A stretch of DNA of 64,000 bases from Bacteroidales bacterium (GCA_016286055.1 JAEERW010000003.1:62001-126000); one strand, 5' to 3'; shown: positions 38,976-47,727, numbered from the stretch's first letter. The notes: a model not told the origin generated them from the sequence alone. A program made the numbers and translations.

Positions 38976-41172
38976 ATGACATTTCGAGGTTGCGGATGGT
39001 GCGGAGTAGCATTTGTGTAAACCATTCGTCGATGTCGGTGGCGGATTTGCCGTTGAGCCCTTGTGTGTTGCCGGCATTGATACCGCCTTTGTTGAAAGCG
39101 TCGATGTTTACAGTAATGTTTTTGATTTGTTTTGCGCTGCCTGCCACTGCATCCGCGCCGCCGAGACCCGAGGGGTCATTTTCCCCTCCGCCTGTGGTGG
39201 TTTCGCCGCTGCCAAATCCTAATACCTCCATACCTTGCTCTAAAAACGACGGTTCGCTGTCGGATTCGTCGTCGGTTTTGTCGGATTCGGTTTGTGATTT
39301 TTCAGGATCGATCATATTGAGGTTGGCTCGCATATCCTTTATAAAGTCGAAACCTTTGGCGGCAAGTCCGCCCAAACCGGGCAATTTGCTCAACAGTTCG
39401 AGCAACTGTTGTACGGGATAGAGAATAACATCGAGCAATGCCTTGCCAATTTGTTTGATACCTTCGATAAATCCGCCATTGGTAAACGCATCGCATATAC
39501 TATCCCAATAGCGTTTGATAGTCATTACCACCTGTACTATCATACCAATAGGACCAAGAACCATAAGAAGCGCAGCACCCCAACGGTCGTAAGCCTTAAC
39601 AGCGGAATACACCAAACCCACAAGTATAGCAATGGCAGCAATAATAAGTCCGATAGGGTTAGCATCCATAGCGGCATTGAGTAGCCATTGTTTAACAGTG
39701 AGCACACCAGTGGCAATGCCGTGCGCCATAGTAGCCGCCGTGGCTGCAATGGTGTTTGCCTTCATAGCGGCAAAAGCCACACCTGCGGCAATAAGAACGG
39801 GATACCATTCGGCAATAAAGTTTTTTACGCCTTTAATTGCCGGGACTATTTTGCCTGTAAGATTGGCAGCCCATTCGCCCATTTTGGTAATCACCGGCAG
39901 CATATATTGCCCCGCCTGTATAAGAAACTTTTTGATGTTGTTGGCGGCAATGCCCCATTGGTCGCGTGCGGTAAGGCTGTTGTTGTAGGCAATTTCCAAA
40001 GCATCGTCGGATTTATCAACACTATCTAAGGTGTCTTTAAACTTTTGCACATCCTGAGTCATAACGGCAAAAGCCGATGCCGATGTTTGATCAAGACCAA
40101 GCGAAGCAAGTTTTGCAGCCTTTTGTTTGTCGGAAAGACCGTCGAGTTTGCCTGCAAGGTTTTCGATAATATCACCCAACGGGCGCATATTGCCCTGTGC
40201 ATCGTAGATCTGCACGCCCATAGCCTTAAAGTTGCCGAGTAGTTTCGGGTTTGAAAGACTGTTGAATGCACCGTTTAATAGCGTTGCAGCCTCCGCAGCA
40301 CCCTGACCTTGGGCAGTAAGAAACGCAAACGCACCTGCCGTTTGTTCAAGTTTTATACCTGCATTATTTGCCACAGGCACAACCTTTGGAAGATATGCGG
40401 CAATTTCGCCCATGTTGGCAGCACCCTTTTGTAGTGTACCGAAAAGAATATCGTAAACTGCGTTGATGTCGCGACCCGATGCGTTCATAACATTAACACC
40501 GGCTTTTGCAACTGTTTCGATGTCAACAAAACCCGCCTTTGCCGCCTTTAATGTGGGGTCGAGAGCCGATAGTGCTTGGTCGGCATTGAGACCAGCGGAT
40601 ATAATTTTGTTGAATGCACCCGGAACCTCTTCTAATGGTGCCACGTTTTTAGCACCGATATTGAGCATTGTGGTGCTTAGTTTTTCGAGTTCTTGTTGAC
40701 TGAGCCCGGCAGTAACATTGATTTCTGCCATACCTTTTTGCCAATCCATAGCGGCTGATGCCGCCTTTTTGATAGTGCCGCCCACTGCCAAAGCACCTTC
40801 AACGCCAAGCACAATGGGGTTAGAGGCAAGTTTTATTGCCTTGTCGAGCATTGGAACGTTGTCGCGTAGTTCGTCAAATGCCTTTTTAGCGGAGGTTTTA
40901 ACGCCGTCAATCCGGGTTTTTAGGTCGCGCATAGCAATAAGCACACTTGCACGGCGATACGACGAATCGGTGAGGTATCGTTTTACGTTGGTAAACGCCG
41001 CCTGAGTGTTGCGATCGATTGTGGACGCAGCCTCGCGGAAACGGTTGCCCACCTCGCCGAGCGTGCGTTTCATACGCTGTGTAACCGATTCGGTATTCTT
41101 GTCGGCGTTTTTTAAGACGGCAGAATAGCGGTCTTTTAATGCAAGTAGCATTTCTATCTTAGTCTGTGCCAT
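38971..41172 (-). CDS. Tail tape measure protein
   Basis: A 733-residue TP901-type tape measure protein that sets tail length. Its N-terminal 130 residues are helical, residues about 160-420 carry the typical conserved domain (GLSQQELEKLSTTMLNIG; VNVMNASGRDINAVYDILFGTLQKG; AAEAATLLNGAFNSLSNPK), and hydrophobic helices lie near 500-560. The C-terminus is Gly/Asp-rich. By the usual rule of about 0.15 nm per residue the tail would be roughly 110 nm. It is placed apart from the other tail genes, which are on the opposite strand. Confidence 0.9.
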   Translation of the reverse strand: MAQTKIEMLLALKDRYSAVLKNADKNTESVTQRMKRTLGEVGNRFREAASTIDRNTQAAFTNVKRYLTDSSYRRASVLIAMRDLKTRIDGVKTSAKKAFDELRDNVPMLDKAIKLASNPIVLGVEGALAVGGTIKKAASAAMDWQKGMAEINVTAGLSQQELEKLSTTMLNIGAKNVAPLEEVPGAFNKIISAGLNADQALSALDPTLKAAKAGFVDIETVAKAGVNVMNASGRDINAVYDILFGTLQKGAANMGEIAAYLPKVVPVANNAGIKLEQTAGAFAFLTAQGQGAAEAATLLNGAFNSLSNPKLLGNFKAMGVQIYDAQGNMRPLGDIIENLAGKLDGLSDKQKAAKLASLGLDQTSASAFAVMTQDVQKFKDTLDSVDKSDDALEIAYNNSLTARDQWGIAANNIKKFLIQAGQYMLPVITKMGEWAANLTGKIVPAIKGVKNFIAEWYPVLIAAGVAFAAMKANTIAATAATMAHGIATGVLTVKQWLLNAAMDANPIGLIIAAIAILVGLVYSAVKAYDRWGAALLMVLGPIGMIVQVVMTIKRYWDSICDAFTNGGFIEGIKQIGKALLDVILYPVQQLLELLSKLPGLGGLAAKGFDFIKDMRANLNMIDPEKSQTESDKTDDESDSEPSFLEQGMEVLGFGSGETTTGGGENDPSGLGGADAVAGSAKQIKNITVNIDAFNKGGINAGNTQGLNGKSATDIDEWFTQMLLRTIRNLEMSY

Positions 41173-41182
41173 AGTCTAAACA

Positions 41183-41500
41183 TTATTCGTTATCGATTTT
41201 TTTTTCGAGACGTTCGAGCACCACGGCAAAGCGGTTGAGAGCGGCGGCGTTATCTTTAAGCGCAGCGGCATTTTCTTTGGCTGCCACGGTGCTTTCTTTG
41301 AGCGTGCCTGTAATTTCGACGTTAGACATCTGAATATACGAGATGTATTGGTCGCGGATTTTGATAGATTCAGCCACGGTTTCGCGGTTGCTCTTTTCGT
41401 TAGATTTGTACATTTTCCACATGGCATATCCCATCACGATAACCATAGCGGTGGGAAACCCGAAGGTGGAGAAAATGTTTATGATTTCAGTGGTTTCCAT
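41183..41500 (-). CDS. Holin-like membrane protein (UviB/BhlA type)
   Basis: A 105-residue protein with one N-terminal transmembrane helix (about residues 7-28, IFSTFGFPTAMVIVMGYAMW) and a long charged coiled coil. This layout is typical of UviB/BhlA holin-like proteins. It is encoded just upstream of the tape measure. It could instead be a coiled-coil tail accessory protein; no endolysin was found beside it. Confidence 0.55.
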   Translation of the reverse strand: METTEIINIFSTFGFPTAMVIVMGYAMWKMYKSNEKSNRETVAESIKIRDQYISYIQMSNVEITGTLKESTVAAKENAAALKDNAAALNRFAVVLERLEKKIDNE

Positions 41501-41546
41501 TTTGTATAGTGTTTTTGTTGGTTTTCAATTTGTTGGTTTGGCTGTT

Positions 41547-41575
41547 GTAGAGACGCCATAATATGACGTCTCTAC
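41547..41575. repeat. Dispersed palindrome, copy 4 (inside the prophage)
   Basis: 29 bases, same arms as the host copies, centre CCATAATATGA. It is located between the holin-like gene and the KilA-N regulatory leader, showing that the element also invades the phage genome. Confidence 0.9.
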
Positions 41576-41640
41576 GATGCCAATTGCGGCGTATTCGATT
41601 AACGCCAGAAAGGTGATGTTCCCATTTTTTTGCGATTTTA

Positions 41641-41669
41641 TTTGTTGTTAATAAATTTTTGTATATTTG
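41641..41669 (+). promoter_or_regulatory. Promoter P1 of the putative small RNA
   Basis: TTTG (41641-41644), 17 bases, TATATTTG (41662-41669). Transcription is expected to begin about 5 bases downstream, at the start of the sequence complementary to the KilA-N start region. Confidence 0.65.
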
Positions 41670-41674
41670 CGGCA

Positions 41675-41738
41675 TAATAAAACGCTTAGCGGGGTGGTTC
41701 CCGCGCACCGAGGCTTATTTGCAAGTCTCGGTTTTTTG
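41675..41738 (+). ncRNA. Putative c4-like antisense small RNA for the KilA-N gene
   Basis: About 64 nt. Its 5' end ATAATAAAACGCTT (41674-41687) is perfectly complementary to AAGCGTTTTATTAT (41769-41782), which includes the start codon of the KilA-N gene. A hairpin GCGGG/CCCGC (41689-41704) and a 10-bp terminator stem with one G-U pair (ACCGAGGCTT / AAGTCTCGGT, 41707-41732) plus six T follow. Phage P1 c4 RNA controls the ant antirepressor from the same relative position. Inferred from sequence only. Confidence 0.55.
41707..41737 (+). terminator. Terminator within the KilA-N leader
   Basis: Stem 41707-41716 with 41723-41732, six-base loop, T run to 41737. The -33 box of promoter P2 lies in its loop region. 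Confidence 0.8.
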
Positions 41739-41749
41739 TTTTATCTTTG
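41718..41749 (+). promoter_or_regulatory. Promoter P2 of the KilA-N gene
   Basis: TTTG (41718-41721), 20 bases, TATCTTTG (41742-41749); start about 25 bases before the ATG. A transcript from P2 would lack the antisense segment. Confidence 0.6.
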
Positions 41750-41780
41750 CGGTATTGTTAAACCATTAAAGCGTTTTATT

Positions 41781-42425
41781 ATGACATCAGATAATTCTAA
41801 CATTCTATCCGCCATTGTTGACGGCATTTCTATCGACTATCAGCGTGAATCAAACAACTGCCGTGTAAATCTTACCAAGATGGCTAAACCGTTTGGTAAA
41901 CAGACAGCCGATTGGTTAAGACAAGAATCGACACAAGAATACTTAACTGCCTTACAGCGTATCGTTGTGCGTCATGGGAATTCCCATAACGTTGTGCCAC
42001 TGATAGATATAAAACAAGGTGGCAATGTTGCCGAAATCGAACAAGGAACTTGGGCAACCGACTACCGTATAGCCATGCGTTTTGCTCAATGGTTAAGTCC
42101 TGAGTTTAGTATCAAGGTTGATGAGTTGCTCGTTAAGATAGTATCTGGTGAGTTAATGATAAGCGGGATCGGTGTAAAGATAGATACCAAAGGGCAAACT
42201 TGGATAAGTCGTGCGCGATTCTGTAAAGCACTTGGTGTGTCGGAACATTCGTTTAATGGTCTTATGAGTACTTACAAACAGCATTTCGCACAAATCGGCG
42301 GTTTTTGGTACGTTAGTTCCGAACTGTTTAAACTGCGTTCTGTACAACAATATATAGATAGCCGCAAAAATGAGGTAAAGAAAACTGCCCCTGATGTTAC
42401 GCAACTTTCTCTCAATTTTGAATAG
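41781..42425 (+). CDS. KilA-N domain protein (antirepressor-like)
   Basis: A 214-residue DNA-binding protein. The KilA-N domain spans about residues 15-120 (NCRVNLTKMAKPFGKQTADWLR; TDYRIAMRFAQWLSPEFSIKVDELL), and the C-terminal part (about 140-195) has a winged-helix-like SRARFCKALGVSEHSFNGL segment as in phage antirepressors. I place the start at the ATG at 41781; upstream in-frame codons lie in the structured leader. It is on the plus strand within the minus-strand late block and is AT-rich, so it was probably acquired. It may counter the repressor or regulate accessory genes. Confidence 0.85.
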   Translation: MTSDNSNILSAIVDGISIDYQRESNNCRVNLTKMAKPFGKQTADWLRQESTQEYLTALQRIVVRHGNSHNVVPLIDIKQGGNVAEIEQGTWATDYRIAMRFAQWLSPEFSIKVDELLVKIVSGELMISGIGVKIDTKGQTWISRARFCKALGVSEHSFNGLMSTYKQHFAQIGGFWYVSSELFKLRSVQQYIDSRKNEVKKTAPDVTQLSLNFE

Positions 42426-42428
42426 TTT

Positions 42429-42459
42429 TTTGTTTTTTATCATAACCTTCTTATATTTG
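42429..42459 (+). promoter_or_regulatory. Consensus promoter of the 58-residue gene
   Basis: TTTG (42429-42432), 19 bases, TATATTTG (42452-42459): a full match to the Bacteroidetes consensus, 41 bases before the ATG. Confidence 0.75.
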
Positions 42460-42500
42460 CATCGTTAAAATATTAAAGTAATATTATTAATTATACTAAT

Positions 42501-42677
42501 ATGACCACTAATCAGAATATTGCATCAGAAATAGAAAAGGCTCTTCCTCCCGAATTGCAAACAAATCAAGAAGGATTTGAACCCGGGTTGGATTTGTCTG
42601 CATCTGAAATTGAGGATGTTATTAAATTTATGCAAGAAGATTTAGGTATAACTAATCCTCTTGCTCCTATAAAATAA
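42501..42677 (+). CDS. Small acidic protein, candidate immunity protein of the MuF toxin
   Basis: A 58-residue gene too short for routine calling. It is acidic (11 Asp/Glu against 3 Lys) and has SASEIEDVIKFMQEDLG near the end. It has a full consensus promoter and its last 11 bases overlap the 3' end of the MuF gene on the other strand. Acidity, location at the toxin-domain end and separate promoter fit an immunity or antitoxin protein, but no known family is recognised. Confidence 0.55.
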   Translation: MTTNQNIASEIEKALPPELQTNQEGFEPGLDLSASEIEDVIKFMQEDLGITNPLAPIK

Positions 42678-44211
42678 TCTCCGCAAACCAAGAAGATTTA
42701 GACAATACACTTTGTGCCCATTTGTATTCTAAAAACATACACATAGGAAAGGGGTCATCTTTTGTACGATTTTTATGTTTGCTATTATCATAATAATCGT
42801 CAATGATTTTTATTGCTCTTTCGTCTGTTATATTCATTATACTCGCTCGATTTTTTGCATTAGCAATCGAAGCCCAAGCATATCCTCCTGCCTTATCTGC
42901 CAAGAAATATACTTTTGATACGCCTATCATCTTAGCGTTCGAAATTAAGAATTTCGTTATATTAGTACCTAAACCTTGTTTTTGGTACTTTTCTAATATT
43001 CTAATACTGTCAAGTTTATTAGTTATAATACCCTTATTGTCTATGTAATGAATTAACATTTTAATCGGTTCGCCGGAAATTGTTAAAGCCACTTGTTTGC
43101 TAAGAATATTTAGCGAAAACTTCTGTGAATTCTCGATATTTAATGATTTTAAATTGTCGAGGATAAAATTTTCAATTTTAGCAAAATCAATTTTCTTTAT
43201 ACAATCCATTAATAAAGGAGAAACATCTTTTTTTGTTTTAAGTTCAACCTCCCAATTTTCTGCACCTTTTAATTCTCTTTTTATTTGTGTTGATTTAATA
43301 TATCTCTTATATTCCTCATTACCTTCTTGACACGCTGCACATTGTGGATTTATCGCCAATTGTTTTGGTGTGCCATTACACCTCTGACATTGGCTCATAA
43401 AATACGGATGGCCTTTGGGGAAGATAACACCTTTTTTGCCGACGTTGACTTGAAACATGGGGGCTACTTTGCAGTGCTTTAAATCCATATCCGGCGTTTC
43501 TTTGTGGTTTTTGCCGGGCAGTTGGATAACCTCGCAGCGGCAACCCCAACCGTTTGGCGGATAGTATTTGTCCCAAAAGTCAGAATCTATGCGTTTGATT
43601 ACTCCATTAAGCGCAGCGTGTTCGGGTCGGGTGTTGGAATCCATCACGGCTTGATATTGGAGATATGGCATAGATTGGGACAGGGAAACTTGCTCAGTCC
43701 AACGCGCTGCACATTGCGAAGCGGCAACGGCGTGGTTGTATTCGGTGCGCAACCAATTGCCATTGTATTGAAGGTTCATTTTGTCAACCTCTTTTTGAAA
43801 GTCGGAGAAAGAGCGTAGTTTGCCGTCGGTATCTTTAAGGGCAAGGGTCATATCTTGCAAGATGTGAAAATCTTTTGATGCCGAAAATTGGAATACGTTT
43901 TCGGTGAGTTTGCGAAGCGTGTTGAAGTCGGGCGTATCGTAGTCTACATCTGAGAGCGATTTGCCGTAGCCTGTTGTCATAGCGGTTAACAAGGTGGTGG
44001 CAGTAGAGGCTAACAGTTCGGGGTCGTAGGTGATACGTTCGCCTTTGAATATGCGCTTGGCAAGATTGTTGACAATGCCGGAGAGCCTATTTTGTGGCGG
44101 CAGTTCTGCGTTGGCTTGGGCAGAACTGCCTAACAAAAATTTTTGTAGAGAGGTGTGGGTGTTGATTTTTGTTTGCCGGTGATGGGGACGTTGAAGGTTT
44201 GGGCAAGCCAT
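42667..44211 (-). CDS. MuF-like minor head protein with GNAT-like C-terminal extension
   Basis: Up to 514 residues. The first 300 carry the MuF/SPP1 gp7 head-morphogenesis domain (WLRTEYNHAVAASQCAARW; AALNGVIKRID; PPNGWGCRCEV) and a Cys cluster (CQRCNG, CAACQEG). The last 200 are encoded by visibly more AT-rich DNA and read like an acetyltransferase: strand MLIHYIDNKG, then YQKQGLGTNITKFLI with the acetyl-CoA motif Q-x-x-G-x-G (about residues 410-415). This fits a MuF polymorphic toxin delivered with the virion. The start is uncertain, as the frame overlaps the portal gene by 82 bases; a TTG within the overlap could be used. Confidence 0.75.
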   Translation of the reverse strand: MACPNLQRPHHRQTKINTHTSLQKFLLGSSAQANAELPPQNRLSGIVNNLAKRIFKGERITYDPELLASTATTLLTAMTTGYGKSLSDVDYDTPDFNTLRKLTENVFQFSASKDFHILQDMTLALKDTDGKLRSFSDFQKEVDKMNLQYNGNWLRTEYNHAVAASQCAARWTEQVSLSQSMPYLQYQAVMDSNTRPEHAALNGVIKRIDSDFWDKYYPPNGWGCRCEVIQLPGKNHKETPDMDLKHCKVAPMFQVNVGKKGVIFPKGHPYFMSQCQRCNGTPKQLAINPQCAACQEGNEEYKRYIKSTQIKRELKGAENWEVELKTKKDVSPLLMDCIKKIDFAKIENFILDNLKSLNIENSQKFSLNILSKQVALTISGEPIKMLIHYIDNKGIITNKLDSIRILEKYQKQGLGTNITKFLISNAKMIGVSKVYFLADKAGGYAWASIANAKNRASIMNITDERAIKIIDDYYDNSKHKNRTKDDPFPMCMFLEYKWAQSVLSKSSWFAEIIL

Positions 44212-45275
44212 TTTTCGTCAACGTCGTAGCCTTGCACAATCATTTGGTTTACGATGTTCCAGTGCTCGGTTAATGACAATTCAAACGAGGTATTGAACTG
44301 AAATTTGTCGGTTTCGGGATTAAATGGGTATTTAAACCTATTTAAAAGCGGTATTAACTGACCGTTTACAACAAATGAAATCATGCGACGGTCGGACTCG
44401 GAAAGTTTGTCGTCGAGGTTGCGTTCGTGAACTTCGGATTGCGACCGGGAACTGCCGTCGTCGGTAACCATTGTGCCGCCTGTAATGGGTTTTGATATTT
44501 CGGCATTGATACGGTCTATTTGGCTGTCGTAAACCTTGTAAGCGTCGGACCCGGCAAAAGGTGTAACGTTGATGGTGGTGCCATCGGGCAGAACTGCGCG
44601 GGCAGACTCGCCAAGTTCGGCAAGCATAGTGTCTAATTGGCGGATGTCGGCAGGCGAAGTTTGCGACGTGGTGGCTGTGATGAGCGGCATGCCAAAACGC
44701 TCGGTAAACTCAGCCCACGACTGTTGGGCGTTTCGTTTCCAAATCAATTGACCGCAGAGATTTGCCATAAGTCCGAGGTCGGAGGGCTTGCCAACTTTGA
44801 TCAACGTGTTTTGATACTCCTTTGCATTAAAGTTGATGCCTTTGTTGTCGCTAATATCGCGCTGCACAATACCGAGAGTGCCTACCACATTGCGACGCGG
44901 TATCACTTCAAAAGTCAGGTTTTTGGGGTCGGTAAGTTCTATAAGGGTAAACCCTTTGAATATGCTGTCTAAGACATAATCCAAAAAGATGAAAAACCAT
45001 TCGCCGGAAAAGAAATCGGTTTTTTCTTGGTTTACTTCGCCGGTTTTTTTGTCGATTATGGAAAAGCCATAACCCGAAGTTGCGGTTTTTCGGAGTTCTT
45101 TTTGTGCCAAGTAATGACCATCGCTGTCAAGATTGTCGTAAAGGTCTTGCAACGGGTATGAACGCGGATTAATAGGCGACTGTGCAAGGGCAAGGGCATT
45201 GCGCCATTTTTGGATGTCGGCTCTTGTTTGGTCTTTGAAGCCTGCAATTATATGTTCAAAAATACTCTGTTTCAT
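44130..45275 (-). CDS. Portal protein (DUF935, Mu gp29-like)
   Basis: A 381-residue portal protein of the DUF935 family, which forms the DNA entry ring of the head. Typical stretches are LYDNLDSDGHYLAQKELR (about residues 45-62), SIFKGFTLIEL, WAEFTERFGMPL and SKPITGGTMVTDDGSSRSQSEVH. It lies between DUF1320 and the MuF protein; the 3' end overlaps the MuF reading frame. Length agrees with the family. Confidence 0.9.
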   Translation of the reverse strand: MKQSIFEHIIAGFKDQTRADIQKWRNALALAQSPINPRSYPLQDLYDNLDSDGHYLAQKELRKTATSGYGFSIIDKKTGEVNQEKTDFFSGEWFFIFLDYVLDSIFKGFTLIELTDPKNLTFEVIPRRNVVGTLGIVQRDISDNKGINFNAKEYQNTLIKVGKPSDLGLMANLCGQLIWKRNAQQSWAEFTERFGMPLITATTSQTSPADIRQLDTMLAELGESARAVLPDGTTINVTPFAGSDAYKVYDSQIDRINAEISKPITGGTMVTDDGSSRSQSEVHERNLDDKLSESDRRMISFVVNGQLIPLLNRFKYPFNPETDKFQFNTSFELSLTEHWNIVNQMIVQGYDVDEKWLAQTFNVPITGKQKSTPTPLYKNFC

Positions 45276-45286
45276 GGCTTTAAAAA

Positions 45287-45303
45287 TTCATAATGCATAA
45301 TTG
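45287..45303. repeat. Short ATTCATAATGC spacer
   Basis: Single unit of the spacer family between the portal and DUF1320 genes. Confidence 0.7.
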
Positions 45304-45304
45304 G

Positions 45305-45724
45305 TTAATACTTGTAATTGTTTGGGGCGTATTTAGATTTGATAACAATGCGACCTTGGTATTCGTCGGGAGGCAGTTGCGGAAGTGCAGACTGCATTTT
45401 GCCCGATCCAACATCTTTGAGCCAATCAAGAGCATCTTGGTAACGAGTGGCGCGGTATTCGGGGATTTTGCGCGGAGCACGTTTTGCCCAAAGGTGATAA
45501 AGAAGGATGTCGATGGTGATCATTACAATAAAATGGTCGCGATTGTCGTCGGTGGCTGCAAAGATGGTGGCACAGTCGTATTTGCCGCCAATGTATTGAG
45601 TGATTTGGTCGGTGGCCATACGCTCAGCAAGTGCGATGGCTGACTGTTCGTCGCTGCCGTCGAGCAAGGATAAGATCTCTTGCCTTACCTGTACGTCAAA
45701 ATCGTTTTCTGTTAAGAATTTCAT
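45305..45724 (-). CDS. DUF1320 protein (Mu gp36-like)
   Basis: A 139-residue protein matching DUF1320 (MKFLTENDFDVQVRQEIL; ALAERMATDQITQYIGGKYD; DILLYHLWAKRAPRKIPEYRATRYQDALDWL), a head or neck protein of Mu-like phages. It ends in YAPNNYKY. It sits one base after the terminase gene stop, so it is co-translated in the head block. Confidence 0.85.
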   Translation of the reverse strand: MKFLTENDFDVQVRQEILSLLDGSDEQSAIALAERMATDQITQYIGGKYDCATIFAATDDNRDHFIVMITIDILLYHLWAKRAPRKIPEYRATRYQDALDWLKDVGSGKMQSALPQLPPDEYQGRIVIKSKYAPNNYKY

Positions 45725-45725
45725 A

Positions 45726-47258
45726 TTAGTACCAATGTTTACGTTGCTCCTTGCGGCTGTGCATCACCACAGGGAACGAGTTGATTTTATACATTCTATT
45801 GAGTTGCCAAATGGCAGATTCTACGGCATCGGGAGCATCGTCGTGGGCTCGGCTGCCCTTTTGAAACGATAGCATTTGGTCGATAAGCACAATGGTGCCG
45901 GGTTCGTCTTGTATCTTGTCGGAGATAATAACAAGACCACGTTCCCAAAGTGGCTGCATAGCCTCTATACGGGCAAACTTATCGCCTTTTTGTCGTTTGT
46001 CGCCAATGATAGGTATTTGAAAACCAACGGCAGCACCCTCTTTTTTAAACTCGTCTAACAAGAGGTCTTGCATAAAGTTGGCTTCCATCATAAAGCGGAC
46101 ATTTACACCGCGTGTCATTTTGTGTATGATGTAATGCCATTTTACCATTTCGGACACCGAGGTTTGAGCGGCAAACACCTTTAATATATGGTAGAAACCA
46201 TCTTCGGTGATACCCACAAGTGCAGTGGCCTTATAGTCGGCAGTGGCAGACGATTTAAAAGAAGGGTCGGTGTAGCACACAATTGCTTTGTATTGTGATA
46301 GGCGAAGTGTAGGCCCAAAAATTATGTCGGATTTGCGGAACACCGAGCCTTCTATAATGGGGTTGTTCATATATTCTTTTTGGTAAGATCGGAAGCCCAT
46401 GAACTGTTGACGCTCTTTGATTTTTTCGGGAGTCCACAGTTCAGGCCACGATGGGCGACCTTTGCTGTCGGTGATGTTTACCTTTGATACTGTTACGCTC
46501 TCGGTATCCATCATGTTTTTGAGTACAGAGTTTTTGGCAATAAGGTTGCCCACCATAATAAAGCGACCGCCATTGGCACCGAAACAACCAAAGAGAGCCT
46601 CTTTTACCCAATTGGTAAGGTCGGAAACTCGTTTTTCGTTGCGGCACAGTTCGTCGTCGTCGAGGTCGTCGATAACAATATAATCGGGACGGTTGCTTCG
46701 GTAGCGCAAGCCACGGGGACTTTGACCGCGACCAAGGGCAAAGAAAGCAATGCCGTCGGAGGTAACAAACTGTCCGTCTTGCCAATCACCGGCATTGTAT
46801 TTAGAGCCAAAATCGTAGATATAGCGGTTGTTGAATTGGAGTTCTGCCTGTAAGTCGCCAAGAAGAGTGCAGGCATTGTCTTCGGATTTGCCCACAAGCA
46901 CCATAACATTGAGTTGTCGGCGGTCTTGAATCATCAACCACATAGGAATAATAATATCCATGTAAGTGGATTTGGCGTGTCCGCGCGGCCATTGAAACAC
47001 AGCACGAAAGTCGGCATGGGCAAGAACCTTGTGCGCTGCCTGTATGTGAAATTTGGCAGGCGGGATTGTTTTGCCCGAAGCATTGTCGGTGCAATAGTGG
47101 GGGAAATAGTAAGATACAAAGAAAGCAAAATCGGATTTTGCCTTACGTATACGCGCAAGTTTTTCTGCCGTATCTTCGGATGTGTTAACCGTAGACATAG
47201 CATTGATATTGTCGCCCAATATCTTCCATCGCTTAAATGCTGCCTTTGTGTTTTCCAT
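45726..47258 (-). CDS. Terminase large subunit (Mu gp28-like)
   Basis: A 510-residue packaging motor ATPase and nuclease. Walker A-type loop QWPRGHAKST (near residue 95), Walker B DYIVIDDLDDDEL (near 200) and nuclease-type Asp motif CYTDPSFKSSATADYKA (near 325) with further acids in SRAHDDAPDAVESAIW (near 475). It follows the small subunit after five bases and ends beside DUF1320. Mu-like phages package by headful with this protein. Confidence 0.92.
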   Translation of the reverse strand: MENTKAAFKRWKILGDNINAMSTVNTSEDTAEKLARIRKAKSDFAFFVSYYFPHYCTDNASGKTIPPAKFHIQAAHKVLAHADFRAVFQWPRGHAKSTYMDIIIPMWLMIQDRRQLNVMVLVGKSEDNACTLLGDLQAELQFNNRYIYDFGSKYNAGDWQDGQFVTSDGIAFFALGRGQSPRGLRYRSNRPDYIVIDDLDDDELCRNEKRVSDLTNWVKEALFGCFGANGGRFIMVGNLIAKNSVLKNMMDTESVTVSKVNITDSKGRPSWPELWTPEKIKERQQFMGFRSYQKEYMNNPIIEGSVFRKSDIIFGPTLRLSQYKAIVCYTDPSFKSSATADYKATALVGITEDGFYHILKVFAAQTSVSEMVKWHYIIHKMTRGVNVRFMMEANFMQDLLLDEFKKEGAAVGFQIPIIGDKRQKGDKFARIEAMQPLWERGLVIISDKIQDEPGTIVLIDQMLSFQKGSRAHDDAPDAVESAIWQLNRMYKINSFPVVMHSRKEQRKHWY

Positions 47259-47263
47259 AATTG

Positions 47264-47710
47264 TTAGTTGATTGCAGTTGTAGACATTTGTTCGTTGATA
47301 AACTTGTCTTGATAGTGGTAAGTTTTTTTGAGGAAGTCGGCATCAAGGTCGGTGTCGATTTCGGCGCGTTTGGCAAGCCAACTTTGATAGGCGGTAAACA
47401 CCTCAATAATGGTGACGACGTTGGTTTGCTTGTCGAGTTTGGAGATAGAATTTGCCACCATAGCCACATCTTGCGGTCGCCATTCGCCCAGAGAGATTTT
47501 TTTGTCTAATTCCTGCAACATTTTGAGTACAAGTTGCGGACGGGTGATGGTTCGGGCGGCACGTTCTTCTTGCCAATTGTATTTTTGCGCCCATTTGCCT
47601 ATTGAGTTGGCAGACACCTCAATCTTATCTGCAATATCCTTGATGGGCATTCCTTGCAAGAATAGGATTTTGGCGAGCGATTGTTTTTGTTCACGTTCTA
47701 CTGTTTTCAT
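47264..47710 (-). CDS. Terminase small subunit (HTH, Mu gp27-like)
   Basis: A 148-residue protein with an N-terminal helix-turn-helix (SLAKILFLQGMPIKDIADKIEVSANSIGKWAQKYNW, residues about 11-46) and a helical C-terminal half. It is the first gene of the minus-strand head block and has a consensus minus-strand promoter. It should recognise the packaging site near the left end. Confidence 0.8.
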   Translation of the reverse strand: MKTVEREQKQSLAKILFLQGMPIKDIADKIEVSANSIGKWAQKYNWQEERAARTITRPQLVLKMLQELDKKISLGEWRPQDVAMVANSISKLDKQTNVVTIIEVFTAYQSWLAKRAEIDTDLDADFLKKTYHYQDKFINEQMSTTAIN

Positions 47711-47727
47711 TTTTATTGGTTTTTGTA

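Noticed and set aside
41667-41780. Extension of the KilA-N gene upstream to 41667
   Set aside because: The extra codons lie over a terminator stem, a promoter and the putative small RNA; the ATG at 41781 follows promoter P2 properly.
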